A DNA stretch of 64,000 nucleotides. Origin: Colwellia maritima. GTDB taxonomy: Bacteria; Pseudomonadota; Gammaproteobacteria; Enterobacterales; Alteromonadaceae. The notes beneath the pieces were generated by a model. It made no database searches, was not told where the DNA came from, and was given only the letters and a program-made list of their open reading frames with translations. Shown here in pieces: positions 38,992-49,753 of this stretch. The stretch's first letter is position 1. Every line of letters begins with the position of its first letter. The translations under genes and the position numbers were made by a program. The stretch lies in the NCBI RefSeq assembly GCF_022669015.1, contig NZ_JAKKSL010000001.1, forward strand, positions 536,059 to 600,058, written 5' to 3'.

Positions 38992-41380
38992 ATGTCAACT
39001 ACTGCAGAGCAAATCAGCGAGCAAATTGCTCATGAACTAAATGTTAAAACGTCACAAGTTAATGCTGCAATTAATTTGTTGGATGATGGTGCAACAGTAC
39101 CTTTTATCGCTCGTTATAGAAAAGAAGCAACGCAGGGCTTAACAGATAATCATCTGCGTGAATTGGCAACGCGGCTAACTTATTTACGTGATTTAGAGGC
39201 TCGACGTCAGGTTATTTTAACGAGCATTGAGCAACAAAATAAGCTAACTAGCGACCTTGCTAAGCAAATCGCAGATGCCGATAATAAAACCCGTTTAGAA
39301 GATTTATATTTGCCTTACAAACCTAAACGCCGAACCAAGGGGCAAATTGCCATTGAGGCGGGTATTGAGCCGTTAGCAAATAGTTTATTTAATAATTGGC
39401 AGCTTGATCCTGAGCATGAAGCGCAGTTATATCTCGATAAAAGAACAAAAACGGACGCAGGTTTTGATGATATTAAATCGGTATTAGAGGGGGCTAGCTT
39501 TATTTTGGCAGAGCGCTTTAGTGAAGATGCCAATTTGTTACTTAAACTTCGTACTCACATAATCAAACAAGCACATCTAACCAGTAAAGTTGTTAAAGGT
39601 AAAGAAACCGAAGCAGTTAAATTTCGCGATTATTTTGAACACAGCGAAAAGTTAAAATCGATACCTTCACACCGTATGCTAGCTATGTTACGAGGCCGTA
39701 ATGAAGGGTTTTTACAGTTAAAAATTGATGTTGATCCTAGCCAAGAGAAACAAACGATTTCTAGTGCAGAGCAGCTTATTAGTGACCATTTAACTTTGAG
39801 ATGTTTTTCGCCAAGCCAAGATCAAAAAGCGGCTGATTTTTTAGCGAGTACAGTACGATTAGCATGGAAAAGTAAATTTAGTATCAGTTTAACAAATGAA
39901 CTTTTAACTCAGTTGCGTGAGCAAGCCGAATTACAAGCGATTAAAGTTTTTGCTGAAAACTTGGCTGATTTATTAATGGCTGCGCCTGCCGGCGCTAAGG
40001 TAACGCTTGGCTTAGATCCTGGTTTACGCACAGGGTGTAAAGTAGCCGTTGTTGATGCTACCGGTAAATTGTTGCATACCACTACAATTTTTCCTCATGC
40101 ACCGCAAAATCATTGGGAAAAGTCTATCCGTACGTTGGTTAATATTTGTCGTCAACATAAAGTAGAATTGATTGCTATTGGCAATGGTACAGGATCGCGT
40201 GAAAGTGACAAATTAGTGAGTGAAGTTATCGCTCAATTTGATTCAACAACAGGCCAAGCAAAGCCGAAAAAAATGACAGTCAGTGAAGCGGGAGCATCGG
40301 TATACTCCGCCTCTGAATTTGCAGCGAAAGAATTTCCTGATCTTGACGTATCAATACGTGGAGCTGTCTCTATTGCCAGACGATTACAAGATCCTCTTGC
40401 TGAACTTGTAAAAATAGATCCTAAAGCGATAGGCGTTGGTCAATATCAACATGACGTGAGTCAGAGCCGGCTAAGTAAAAGCTTAGATGATGTTGTTGAA
40501 GATTGTGTAAATGCCGTTGGGGTAGATCTTAATTCAGCTTCAGCAGCTTTACTAACCCGTGTTCTTTGGTTTAAATAAGACGATGGCTAATAATATTGTT
40601 CAGTTTCGAGATGAACAAGGCGCTTTTACTAATAGAAACCAATTGAAAGGTGTTGCTCGGTTAGGGCCTAAAGCTTTTGAACAAGCGGGCGGCTTTTTAC
40701 GTATTAGTGGTGGCGATAACCCGCTAGATCAATGTGCCGTTCATCCAGAAACGTACCCTGTTGTTGAAAATATTATTAAGAAACTTAATATTGATAGTGC
40801 AGATTTGTTAAATAGTGCATCTCAATTACAACAAGTGAATGTCAGTGATTTAACAACAGAGCAATTTGGTGAAATTACTATTAATGATATTATACAAGAG
40901 CTTATAAAACCAAGCCGCGATCCTCGACCTGAATTTAAAACTGCTACCTTTGCTGAGGGTGTCAATACAATAGCCGATTTAGACGTTGGTATGGTACTTG
41001 AGGGGGTTGTTTCTAATGTGGCAAATTTTGGTGCGTTTGTTGATATTGGTGTGCATCAAGATGGCCTTGTACATATTTCAGCGATAACCGATAAATTTAT
41101 TAGTGATCCGCGCGAGATAATAAAAGCAGGTGAAATTGTTAAAGTAAAAGTGATTGAGGTTGATCCTGCTCGAAAACGAATTAGCCTCAGCATGCGCCTA
41201 GATGACAGCGTAAGTAAAAGTTCACCGCCACCACCACAGCATAAAAAAGTTAAAAAAGAGTCACATGACAAATCTCGTGTCGCTACGAATAGCAAACCAG
41301 TTAAAGCTAAAGTTAAAAAAGTTGAGAATGCAGCGATGGGAAATGCCTTTGCAGATGCTTTTGCAAAGTTGAAAAAATAA
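38992..41380 (+). CDS. tex: Tex RNA-binding transcription accessory protein, frameshifted
   Basis: Tex is a cytosolic, nucleic-acid-binding protein of about 795 residues, conserved in most bacteria. Domains in order: an N-terminal helical region ([47 protein letters not shown]), a YqgF-like domain ([29 protein letters not shown]), and HhH motifs ([33 protein letters not shown]). The C-terminal S1 domain reads [31 protein letters not shown]. The final ~50 residues are Lys rich. One base break near 40567 joins SAALLTRV to the HhH part. Confidence 0.92.
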
Positions 41381-41464
41381 ATATTTTCATCGTCATCGTT
41401 GGTTAGTTTATGTCAGCAGGATTTTTCTTTTAGGGGAATCCTGTTTTTTATTGAATTTTTCGAG

Positions 41465-41632
41465 TAATACCAGTTTCATTAATTAAGTAATCTATTTTAT
41501 GCATAGAAAAAAATGCCAAATACAAGGCGTTTCTTTCAATAACGAGTTGTTTTAATGATTAAATAAATAACGATGTAGGCGGAGATTTTAGCCAGTAGAA
41601 ATGATTACATAGTTACTGAGATTGGTATAATT
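41465..41632 (+). repeat. ATACCA dispersed repeat (~168 bp, MITE-like), copy B
   Basis: It runs from TAATACCAGTTTCATTAATT to TACTGAGATTGGTATAATT, between tex and the Fur-box promoter. It is the most complete copy, with both ATACCA ends intact. It lacks any ORF and is a candidate non-autonomous element or structured RNA. Confidence 0.87.
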
Positions 41633-41663
41633 CACAAGGTTAAAATTTATTTTAAAAAACAGA

Positions 41664-41694
41664 TTGACAACACAAATGATAATGATTATCATTT
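41664..41694 (+). promoter_or_regulatory. Sigma-70 promoter overlapped by a Fur box
   Basis: TTGACA (41664-41669), a 17 bp spacer and TATCAT (41687-41692) make a strong promoter. AATGATAATGATTATCATT (41675-41693) is an almost perfect palindromic Fur site covering the spacer and -10 box, so iron-loaded Fur would block transcription. No protein gene follows on either strand; the transcript is described in the next entry. Confidence 0.8.
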
Positions 41695-41698
41695 GATT

Positions 41699-41894
41699 AT
41701 TGGTTAAGGCAAGTGAATGCTCTCTCAGGCGTTTTAACTAATAGCAAGGCTTGTTACTTGGTGATTATGACCCAGGACACATGGTCACCAAGTGCCTTCT
41801 TTGTGAATTGATTCAACTTATTCCTTTGAGTCAAGTCGATTAAAAATTTTTGATGGTTTAACCAGTATTTGTTTTAACAAATACTGGTTTTTTT
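41699..41894 (+). ncRNA. Putative Fur-repressed small RNA (~195 nt)
   Basis: The segment lies between the Fur-box promoter and a strong rho-independent terminator (AACCAGTATTTGTT-TT-AACAAATACTGGTT followed by seven T in total, 41860-41894). A second stable hairpin, ACTTGGTGA/TCACCAAGT, lies at 41756-41793, with GACC/GGTC also able to pair inside it. The position and control are those of RyhB-type iron-sparing RNAs, but I do not see the RyhB core sequence. A 20-codon ORF (ATG 41781 to TAA 41843, beginning MVTKCLLCEL) exists inside it. Its start is buried in the hairpin, so I favour a non-coding RNA. Confidence 0.65.
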
Positions 41895-41909
41895 GTTTAT
41901 ATTTGACGT

Positions 41910-41936
41910 AAAAAAAGGGGAAGCAAAAGCTTCCCC
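41910..41936 (-). terminator. Terminator of the porin gene
   Basis: On the minus strand GGGGAAGC-TTTT-GCTTCCCC is followed by seven T. It lies 76 bp after the porin stop codon. Two weaker hairpins (e.g. TAACCTC...GAGGTTA) sit between. Confidence 0.85.
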
Positions 41937-42012
41937 ATAAAATAACCTCATTAAGAGGTTAACTAACGCAAGTTGGTTAGTGTTTTATTGGCTTAATCTT
42001 TTCGATTAAACA

Positions 42013-43063
42013 CTATAAAACGTATTTAGCTGACAATTGAAAGTAATCAGAAGATTTACTTACTTCATCCATTTCAAAATTACCCACTTCAACACCAAAA
42101 GATAATTGTTTAGTATAGTCTTTAAATAGATTAACAGCGACATGGTTACGTTTAGTGTCAGCTAAGTCAGCATCTGTACTACCGTAGTATATTGTTGATC
42201 GCATATCTTCAGACCAAAAATGACGATAAGCAACCATGAATGAGGTAGTATCTTCTGCTTTTTCACCCACTAAATCACGGGCAGCAACAACACCAACATA
42301 GCGACCGGTATTACCGCTATGTGCTTGGAAACGGAAATCATCTTTTCCAAAGGTTTTAATGCGACCTGCAACACCAAAACCAAAAGCCGATTCTGTGTCA
42401 CCACCAACAGTATTCAATTGACGGGCTACACCGGCAACAGAAACGTTACCCCAATCACCTGAAAAAGTGTACTTAGCAATAACATCTGGCACTGAATCCT
42501 GAGAGCCATCCCCTTTATCTGAATTTGGGTTTTCTAAAGCAAGTTGTAAACCACCGTTAGTATAACGGATTTGACCTTGACGAATAAACGCAGATGCTAC
42601 TAAAGGGCCACCGAAATCAGCGCCTTCAGCTAAAGCACTGGTGTTCATAAAGGTAGTCCAAGTTTGACCTACAGTGATGTTTTTATATTTGATAAATGCG
42701 TGACGTAATCTTGGATGTTCTGAGTTAGAAACAATTTGGTTGCCACCACCACCATAAAAATCCATTTCAATAAAGCCAGTAACATCACCATGAACATATT
42801 TAGCATTAAAGCGCGTTTCGTTGACAGAAAATTTGGTTGTTGACAGGTCTTCTGTCACTGCACCGTGACCAATCCAGTAATCATTATTTGTTACAGTTGA
42901 GCTTACGTCCCCGTTAATCGTACGTAGGTCTGCTTTGATGTACCCACCGAATGTGATTTTATCATTGTCTGTTAAGTCAAATGTGTAACCGGCATTAGCC
43001 GCACCGGACCATGGTTAAAAGACCTGCTGCTAATAGTAATTTGCATTTATTAAGTTTAAACAT
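42013..43063 (-). CDS. DcaP-like outer-membrane porin, frameshifted in the signal peptide
   Basis: This outer-membrane beta-barrel has about 350 residues. The true start at 43063 gives MFKLNKCKLLLAAGLLT, then a base break near 43010, then SGAANAGYTFDLTDNDKITFGGYIKADLRTINGDVS. The last is typical of the DcaP-like family (trimeric porins for organic anions/dicarboxylates). The remaining ~280 residues show alternating beta strands and GQTWTTFMN, ending YFQLSAKYVL without a final Phe. The promoter region carries two TAGAC-N4-GTCTA palindromes also found before the acetate symporter genes. Confidence 0.8.
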
Positions 43064-43262
43064 TGTGTTTCCCCACTTTGTTTGCCTACTGGCAATTGTT
43101 TTATTAATTGTGTTCTTTGTTGTGATAATTACTTTTTTATAAAATTAAGATCTGCGTCTCTTTTTGTTTTTATTTAACACCATCATTTCGATGATTAAAT
43201 CAAAATGATGTTGAATTTTTGTTCAGGTATTAAGGTAAGATTAAAGCGCACTTAAAGAAATT

Positions 43263-43308
43263 AGACCTAAGTCTAAAAAAGAGATTTTTAGCCTTAGACT
43301 TTAGTCTA
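43263..43308 (-). promoter_or_regulatory. Pair of TAGAC-N4-GTCTA palindromes upstream of the porin
   Basis: TAGACCTAAGTCTA (43263-43276) and TAGACTTTAGTCTA (43295-43308; perfect palindrome) lie 32 bp apart, about three helical turns, some 200-245 bp upstream of the porin start. Related sites occur before actP/DUF4212. A LuxR-type regulator such as CrbR, encoded at 63 kb, is a candidate ligand (inference). Confidence 0.5.
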
Positions 43309-43410
43309 TCGAAACATTGAAGAAGTAAAAGTTGCTGTTATAAAAGGGCTTGTACGTTGAAAAAAGACAGAATCTAGTGAATGATAATGTGATTTTAAGC
43401 GCAATGTTTC

Positions 43411-43574
43411 TTATACCAATCTCACTAACTATGTGATCATTTCTACTGGCTAAAACCTCCAACTACATCGTTATTTATTTAATCATTAGAATAACTCGTT
43501 ATGAATAAATGCTTTGTATTTGGTAATTTTTTCTACGTATAAAATAGATCACTTAATTAATGAAACTGGTATTA
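43411..43574 (-). repeat. ATACCA dispersed repeat (~165 bp, MITE-like), copy C, inverted
   Basis: The reverse complement of copies A and B, from TTATACCAATCTCACTAACT to ATTAATGAAACTGGTATTAT. It sits between the MCP 3' end and the porin promoter. The rest of the 607 bp gap 43064-43670 holds the porin promoter and no gene that I can see. Confidence 0.87.
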
Positions 43575-43670
43575 TTTTGCTGATGACTAACATCTGAAAT
43601 AGCATGTTTTGTCTGAAGTGGTGTAAAATTTATACAAGTGGATAATGCTAAATGGTGTCGTTAGGATAGT

Positions 43671-45251
43671 TTATTTTGCTTTGAATCCTATTCTAAATGC
43701 GCCCCAATGCTTACCTTTAACAAAAATAGGCACTGATATATCATGCATTATTTCACCTGTATCACGCTTGTATGTTTGTAATAAAAATTTGTTGGTATGT
43801 TGGGCAGAACGTATGCCTGTTGGGTCGTTAAACATACGTTTGGTACGGTTATTAACCATATCAACTTCAGGATTACCTGTTAAAGGTTTTGAATAGCGTT
43901 TGTTATGCGTTGGAAAATAGCCATTGATATCAACTGCGCCTGCATAGATCATTTCGCTGAACTCGTCTAACAGAGGCTCTTGAATTTTTGGTAAGTATTG
44001 ATCTGTAAAGCCATCAAAACCTGAGGTGAATTTGGGCGGTACACTTGTACCTAGAGGTTTATAATTGAAATCAAAAAGTTTTTGCTGTGTTATTTGGTTA
44101 CTTGCAATACTCTCTTCAAACAGTTCACTTACTTTTTTCGCTGCCAACTGTGCCTGTTTGCACATGGTGTTAATAAATGTATCGTTATCAAATTCTGAAA
44201 GGTGAACAAAAATTGATTCACTATTATTAGATAAGGTTTGTGCCTGGCTTGAGATGCGCTGCGTTTCGTTACTCTTATCCACAAGAAAGTCGTGTAAACT
44301 GACAACAGATGTTGAGATTTCAGCGGCGGCCATATCTTGTTCTTGTAATGCATGGCTAATCTGAGTCTTGGCTTCTGATGAGTCTGCCATTAGATGATCT
44401 ATTTCGGTAAAGGAGTGGGATAAGGTTGTCAAAGTGCCTACTACGCTATCTGTCTGCTGCACTATTGTATTCATGACCGTGGTTGTTTCGTTTGTCTCTT
44501 TACCAATTTGGTTCAGCATTTCACCAATTTGATGGGTTGCGTCGGCGGTTTTTGCTGCTAAAGCTCTTACCTCGTCGGCGACAACGGCAAACCCTCGCCC
44601 TTGCTCTCCTGCTCTAGCGGCTTCAATAGCAGCATTTAATGCTAACAAGTTTGTTTGCGAGGAAATACCATCAATAACATCAGTAATACTTTGTATTTCT
44701 AATGCTTTTTTCTCAAGCGACTGAATCATATTAGACGCATTGATAACGGATTCATTCAGTAAATTTACGACAGTAATATTATCATGCAATTGATGCGAAC
44801 TAGAAGCGCTTGCACTCATTGCTTGGTTTGCTTGATTTGATGCATGCTCGGCATTGTCATTAATTTGCTTGCTGTTCATCGACATTTGCTCGGCAGCCGT
44901 GGCTAGCCTATCAACATCGTTGCTAGATTTCTCTATTGCTTCACTTAATTGGGTTAAAAAGAAGCTTATTTCTGCCGAATTGATAGCCAATTCACTGGCT
45001 TGAACCCCAATCTTTTCGCCCACTTCGGCAAAGTGATCTGAAGATTCTTGTAACGTATTTTTAGTAGACCCATCGTGATCAGAATGTTTTTTACTTGTTA
45101 TAAAAAAAACAGCAATAAAAGTGAGGGTAGTTAATACCAAGGTTGACAAAAAAATTGACGGGAAGATGCGGGTACTAAAGTAGTGAAAAATAGCGACCAG
45201 TAGCGCGAAAATAAGCGCTAATAATGTACTAGGTATTAATTTATTATTCAT
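43671..45251 (-). CDS. Methyl-accepting chemotaxis protein with a C-terminal sensor-like domain
   Basis: This 526-residue chemoreceptor has two closely spaced transmembrane helices near the N-terminus (residues ~8-25 and ~33-52) with almost no periplasmic loop. The signalling domain contains the hairpin tip [36 protein letters not shown]. About 130 residues follow it (from [34 protein letters not shown] to [12 protein letters not shown]), resembling a cytosolic Cache-like ligand domain. That segment includes [19 protein letters not shown]. It therefore probably senses an internal signal. Intact. Confidence 0.88.
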   Translation of the reverse strand: MNNKLIPSTLLALIFALLVAIFHYFSTRIFPSIFLSTLVLTTLTFIAVFFITSKKHSDHDGSTKNTLQESSDHFAEVGEKIGVQASELAINSAEISFFLTQLSEAIEKSSNDVDRLATAAEQMSMNSKQINDNAEHASNQANQAMSASASSSHQLHDNITVVNLLNESVINASNMIQSLEKKALEIQSITDVIDGISSQTNLLALNAAIEAARAGEQGRGFAVVADEVRALAAKTADATHQIGEMLNQIGKETNETTTVMNTIVQQTDSVVGTLTTLSHSFTEIDHLMADSSEAKTQISHALQEQDMAAAEISTSVVSLHDFLVDKSNETQRISSQAQTLSNNSESIFVHLSEFDNDTFINTMCKQAQLAAKKVSELFEESIASNQITQQKLFDFNYKPLGTSVPPKFTSGFDGFTDQYLPKIQEPLLDEFSEMIYAGAVDINGYFPTHNKRYSKPLTGNPEVDMVNNRTKRMFNDPTGIRSAQHTNKFLLQTYKRDTGEIMHDISVPIFVKGKHWGAFRIGFKAK

Positions 45252-45399
45252 TATAATTACCTTTATGTAGCGTATGTATTTAACCAGAACTTGGTTTAAG
45301 ATGTTTTTAATTCATTCAATTACCACAATAGATTATATTAGTTTAGCACAGCTTGACTATCATACTTTAGTTGATATATTTAGTTGGGGAAAACTTGAT

Positions 45400-45420
45400 A
45401 TCGCGCATGAAAAGCGCGAT
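45400..45420 (-). terminator. Hairpin after the M17 peptidase gene
   Basis: ATCGCGC-ATGAAAA-GCGCGAT forms a 7 bp GC-rich stem 30 bp beyond the peptidase stop. The T run after it on the minus strand is weak (TCAAGTTTTCC), so termination is uncertain. Confidence 0.4.
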
Positions 45421-45449
45421 TAACCAATCAAATTATCCCCCCGCTTGTT

Positions 45450-46762
45450 TTAGTTTTGAGTATTATATTTTGTTTGTAAATAGTCAAATACTGCTCTAAT
45501 GCCGAAAGCCTCTCCACCTAAGGGACGTCCAGATAGGGCGCGGACATTAAAAGCCATCACATCAAAATGCACCCAGTTCGTTTCTTTACTGATAAATTTT
45601 TCTAAATATAATGCGGCGGTAATTGCTCCACCAAAAGGACCCGAAGAGCAGTTAGTCATATCCGCTATAGTGCTTGAAAATAAGTCAGTATAAGGTTGAT
45701 ATAATGGCATGCGCCAAGCAGGATCATTGATTTTATTGCCGGCTTTGGTTATTTCCTCTGCTACGTGGTCATTTGTAGCAAAAAAACCGCCTACTTCAGT
45801 GCCTAAAGCAACACGCATAGCGCCAGTTAACGTGGCGAAATCGATGATTAATTCATTTTCATCATTATCTGCTTCAGCCAATGCATCACACAGTACTAGG
45901 CGCCCCTCTGCGTCAGTATTATCAATTTCAACAGTGAGTCCTTTACGTGTGGTTATTACATCACCAGGTCTCATTGCATTGCTTGAAACGGAATTTTCAA
46001 CGGCAGGGATTAATACACGTAAAAAAATAGGTAATTTATGAGACATAATTAGGTGTGCTAAACCCAAAACATGTGCAGCCCCACCCATATCTTTCTTCAT
46101 AAAACGCATACCGGCGGAAGGTTTTAGATCTAAGCCCCCACTGTCAAAACATACCCCTTTACCAACAAGAGTTATTTGAGGGTGTGATTTATCCCCCAAG
46201 TAAAGTCGATGAGCCGCGGTTGGTGAACACTTGCACGGCCAACTGCATGAATAGTAGGGTAGTTATGAGTAAGTAAATCATCACCAATAATTTGCGATAC
46301 TTGACCTCCAAAGTCCTTAGCTAATTTTTGCGCTGTATCACCAAGGTTTTGTGGCATCATATCGGCAGCAGGTGTATTGACTAAGTCACGTACTAAGGCG
46401 GTTGCTTTTGCATGATTAATAGCGCTGTCGACAAGAGATTGTTTACTAACAATTAAACTAGGAAGAGACTTTTGCTTGTGCTGTGTTTTATAGTTGGAAA
46501 ACTCATAAGCACCCATCAACCATGAAAAACAAATCGCTTGTTGATGTTCTGGTGCTGCGTGTAGTAAATATTGTCCTGGTGGCAGCAAATTGATTAAATT
46601 TCCACATGAAAAATAATGGCTTGCATCATCCACTACAAAAATTGCTTGGCATAATGCCCCATTGTTTTCCGCACAGAAGCAAGGTAATAACGCTAAACCT
46701 TCACCTGAATAGTTTATTTGTTCTAACGGCGCAGATCTGATGGATTTTGGTTTGATAACCAT
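45450..46762 (-). CDS. M17 leucyl aminopeptidase family protein, frameshifted
   Basis: This di-metal cytosolic aminopeptidase has about 437 residues. The catalytic domain shows VGKGVCFDSGGLDLKPSAGMRFMKKDMGGAA (metal-binding Lys and Asp), the family signature NTDAEGRLVLCDAL and DFATLTGAMRVALG. The GRPLGGEAFGIRAVFDYL end is typical. The N-terminal domain is shorter than in PepA, closer to PepB-like members. A base break near 46195 separates QPRLIDFTWG from DKSHPQITLVG. Role: release of N-terminal residues in peptide turnover. Confidence 0.88.
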
Positions 46763-46866
46763 TGTGTATAGTTTGCTTTCTCTATGATAGTAAGTGGAGT
46801 GCCAGTATTGCCAACGGTAAGTAATGAAATCATAAGGTGCCTGTAATTTGGTCTTAAAGCGTAATA

Positions 46867-46893
46867 CCTAAGAAAGCTTGCTTCTTAGGTTTT
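46867..46893 (+). terminator. Hairpin in the exonuclease/peptidase gap
   Basis: CCTAAGAA-AGCTTGC-TTCTTAGG followed by TTTT on the plus strand. No plus-strand gene lies directly upstream, so it may instead end the minus-strand exonuclease transcript imperfectly. Weak evidence. Confidence 0.3.
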
Positions 46894-47018
46894 GGTCGTT
46901 TATTGGAAAATGTTAGGTTGAAGCCTAAGCTATATCAATAGGTAGATTATAACTTAACCTAGGGGTAGGGTGTTCGCAACTAGAAATTTACAGCTAAACG
47001 GGTTGTGGTTAATAAATT

Positions 47019-47715
47019 TTATAAAATAAGATCTTTGAGTTGTATTTTTTCGGCCTTGGGTTTGTTATTTACTTGAGCAAGGAGTAGTTCGGCCGTAGCA
47101 ATGGCGTCATTAAGGGCATTATGGCCATGGTGCTCAGGTAGTTGATACTTATGACGTAATTTTGATAATCGTAATTCTGATGGGTCATAAGAAATATCCC
47201 GCTTGTCCAGTTGTCGTTTGGCTATAACTAAGGTATCAATGATAGGGAAATCGGGTACTAATCCATATAATTCAAAACAAGCTTGTTGTAAAAACTGGCG
47301 TTCAATGCGAGCAAAATGGACTAACATCACTTTACCGGCTAATGCTTTTAAAAGTTTTTCCACAACGATGTGTAATGGTTGCCCTTGTTCTTTTTGGGTG
47401 TCAGTGATTTGATGGATTATTACATTGCTTTCTTCAAGTGTCGTTTGCGCTTGGATGATTTGATGATAGCAGGATTTTAGTTTTATTTGTTCATGTTCCA
47501 TGGCAACAAAACCGACACTTAGTAGCTTGTCTGCTTTCGCGTCAAGGCCCGTCGTTTCGAAGTCTACGGCTAAAATAGGTAGATCATTTATTGAGGTTTC
47601 AAGTCTTTGGAAAAGGCACGGTCAAAAATTGTTTAAGCGGCCCCTCTGGCGCTTTTTTCAATAATCGTTTACGTTTTGCTTCATATCCCGCTAGATAGTT
47701 AATAAAAGATAGCAT
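47019..47715 (-). CDS. DnaQ-like 3'-5' exonuclease, frameshifted
   Basis: This DEDD-type exonuclease of about 231 residues resembles the DNA polymerase III epsilon subunit. ATG 47715 begins MLSFINYLAGYEAKRKRLLKKAPEGPLKQFL. A base break near 47603 leads into ILAVDFETTGLDAKADKLLSVGFV (ExoI motif DFETTGLD). The later HHGHNALNDAIATAELLL is the ExoIII motif with the catalytic His and Asp. It follows the DUF294 gene by 5 bp, an arrangement often found beside acetate symporter genes in marine gammaproteobacteria. Confidence 0.85.
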
Positions 47716-47720
47716 TACCA

Positions 47721-49586
47721 TTAGTAAGTTGCCTGTCTTGAATCTTGCAATGTTTTGATTACTTTAAATGCATCTTTTAAGTGTTCACGCTCTAACTTTG
47801 ATAATTCTTTGGGGGATAGGTAATTATCAGCATCAAGCCCTTTCATTAATTTATTTGCTTGGTGTTTAACACGTAACATTCCTAAAAATTCATATGCATC
47901 TATCAAATTATCTGCGGATGATTTGGTAATTGCAGCAGTACCTGCAGCTTGCTTGATACGCTCAATAGTGTTCACGGCGCTAATACCCTGAGATAAGGCA
48001 TAAATACGGGCAAGGTCGACAATGGGGGCAATACCATTATGCTTTAGATCTAACGTGGCTTTGTGTTTGCCGTTTTGTTTCAGTACAAAGTCTCTAAAAA
48101 ATCCAAGGGGTGGGCGTAAACCTAGGGCATTTTTAGATAAATGCGCGATAAATAAACTATTGTTTTGTGTTTTTCTCAGTAACTTTTCTCGCACTTTATC
48201 AAGTAAATTAGCGTCACCACAAATGGTGTCTAAATCAAAAAATACGGAGTTTAATAATGCTTTTGGTTTTGGCGTATCAACCCAATCATCAAAATATTGC
48301 TGCCAAACTTTTGCAGGTTGGCGCCATTTGGGATTAGTGGCCATAATATTACCGGGACAATAAATAAAACCACAGTCAGCTAAACCATCACAAACAAAGT
48401 GGGCTAGGCTTTCAAACCAAGCATCATCATAAGGTTTCATTGAATCACAGATAATAATGGCATTGTCTTGATCTGAATGGGCAAGTTGTTCTTGTCTTGC
48501 TTGCGAACCCGCAGCTAACCAAGCGTAAGGAACTGGCGATTGGCCATATTTTTCTTCTGCCATTTCAATTAAGCGTTTAGTGAATGCCATGGTAATAGCG
48601 CTAATACTTTTACCGATATGATCAGCACTTGCACCAAGCTTTGCTAATCGAATTTGTAATTTAGGTAACAAACCGCTTATTTCTTTTAATTCAACTAAAC
48701 TTTTTGCTTTGTGAATGATGCTCGAAAAATTAACGGCATTATGTCCTTCATTATTCATTAAGTCTGTGACAGTAACCATACCAACCACTTCACCCTGTTT
48801 AGTCACAGGTAAATGATGAATGCGTTTAGCCGTCATAGTCATGAGTGCGTCGTAAGCATTATCTTTAATATCGATAGTGCTCATCTCTTTTGTCATAATT
48901 TCACAAATGTTAGTCGTAATAGGTAAGCCTTCAGCGACACAACGACGGCGTATATCTTTATCAGTGATAATGCCAACACACTGTTTGTTATTAAGCACAA
49001 CTAAGCAAGAAAAGCCTTGCTCAGTCATTTGTATTGCGGCTTCTTGAATTGTGTGAGTAATATTAATACCAATAACTGGGCTGTGATAAAAGTTACTTAC
49101 AGGAGTGTTCATTAAGGAAGAGGATATGATAGCTTCTTCATTTGCTTTAGACATTCTTTGCTTGAGGCGTTCGGCAGAATTATTACTGAAGTAATCGCTA
49201 ATACTTGGATAGCTTTCGCCAAGATCATGTAAAATTTTAGCGTCAAGACTATAAACTAAGCAATCTTCGTCGGTTTTTACTTGTCTACTTGGTAATTTTT
49301 CTAAATTAGTTGACAGCTGTAAGGCCTGCTTACAAAACTCAGTACATAAATCACCCTCACTAAGGCGTGAAACTAATTCGTTATCGTTGACAAGGCAGCT
49401 TAATGCCCCTTTACGCACAATATATAAACAAGGCTCTGTCATTCCTTTCGGCGGTAGGTATTCATCTTTACGTACGTAATGGATTGTTAGCTCTTTAATT
49501 AATCGGCCTAATGCTGTTTTTGGCAAGCTATCAAAAGGCGGAATACTCTGAATGAAGCTGTAGATTTCTGAAAGTTCGGTGTCCAT
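47721..49586 (-). CDS. cNMP-binding/CBS/DUF294 nucleotidyltransferase-like protein
   Basis: This 621-residue cytosolic protein begins with a cyclic-nucleotide-binding-like domain (EYLPPKGMTEPCLYIVRKGALSCLV). A pair of CBS domains follows (AAIQMTEQGFSCLVVLNNKQCVGIITDKDIRRR and MTAKRIHHLPVTKQGEVVGMVTVTDLM). Then come a DUF294 nucleotidyltransferase-like domain (AWLAAGSQARQEQLAHSDQDNAII) and its substrate-binding partner (FFRDFVLKQNGKHKATLDLKHNGIAPIVDLARIYAL). It is divergent from DUF4212-actP. Its role in acetate metabolism is suspected from conserved neighbourhood; the reaction is unknown. Intact. Confidence 0.9.
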   Translation of the reverse strand: MDTELSEIYSFIQSIPPFDSLPKTALGRLIKELTIHYVRKDEYLPPKGMTEPCLYIVRKGALSCLVNDNELVSRLSEGDLCTEFCKQALQLSTNLEKLPSRQVKTDEDCLVYSLDAKILHDLGESYPSISDYFSNNSAERLKQRMSKANEEAIISSSLMNTPVSNFYHSPVIGINITHTIQEAAIQMTEQGFSCLVVLNNKQCVGIITDKDIRRRCVAEGLPITTNICEIMTKEMSTIDIKDNAYDALMTMTAKRIHHLPVTKQGEVVGMVTVTDLMNNEGHNAVNFSSIIHKAKSLVELKEISGLLPKLQIRLAKLGASADHIGKSISAITMAFTKRLIEMAEEKYGQSPVPYAWLAAGSQARQEQLAHSDQDNAIIICDSMKPYDDAWFESLAHFVCDGLADCGFIYCPGNIMATNPKWRQPAKVWQQYFDDWVDTPKPKALLNSVFFDLDTICGDANLLDKVREKLLRKTQNNSLFIAHLSKNALGLRPPLGFFRDFVLKQNGKHKATLDLKHNGIAPIVDLARIYALSQGISAVNTIERIKQAAGTAAITKSSADNLIDAYEFLGMLRVKHQANKLMKGLDADNYLSPKELSKLEREHLKDAFKVIKTLQDSRQATY

Positions 49587-49753
49587 GTTTCGTCTCCATT
49601 ATGGTTCCGGAATGTACCTGTTTTGCTGAACGGAAAGCCTGTGATGTACCTAAGAAATACCATAGACAATTAGAAAAATGCTTTTATGCTCATCTGGTGA
49701 TAAGGATAATTTAGAGTGCTGAGTATAGGTAGTCAACCATTGAAGTTGCAATG

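Noticed and set aside
41781..41843. 20-codon ORF MVTKCLLCEL... as a confident gene
   Set aside because: The start lies inside a strong hairpin and nothing supports translation; kept only as an alternative for the Fur-controlled transcript.
41699..41894. Calling the Fur-controlled transcript RyhB
   Set aside because: Layout is RyhB-like but the conserved RyhB core could not be recognised by eye, so naming it would overreach.
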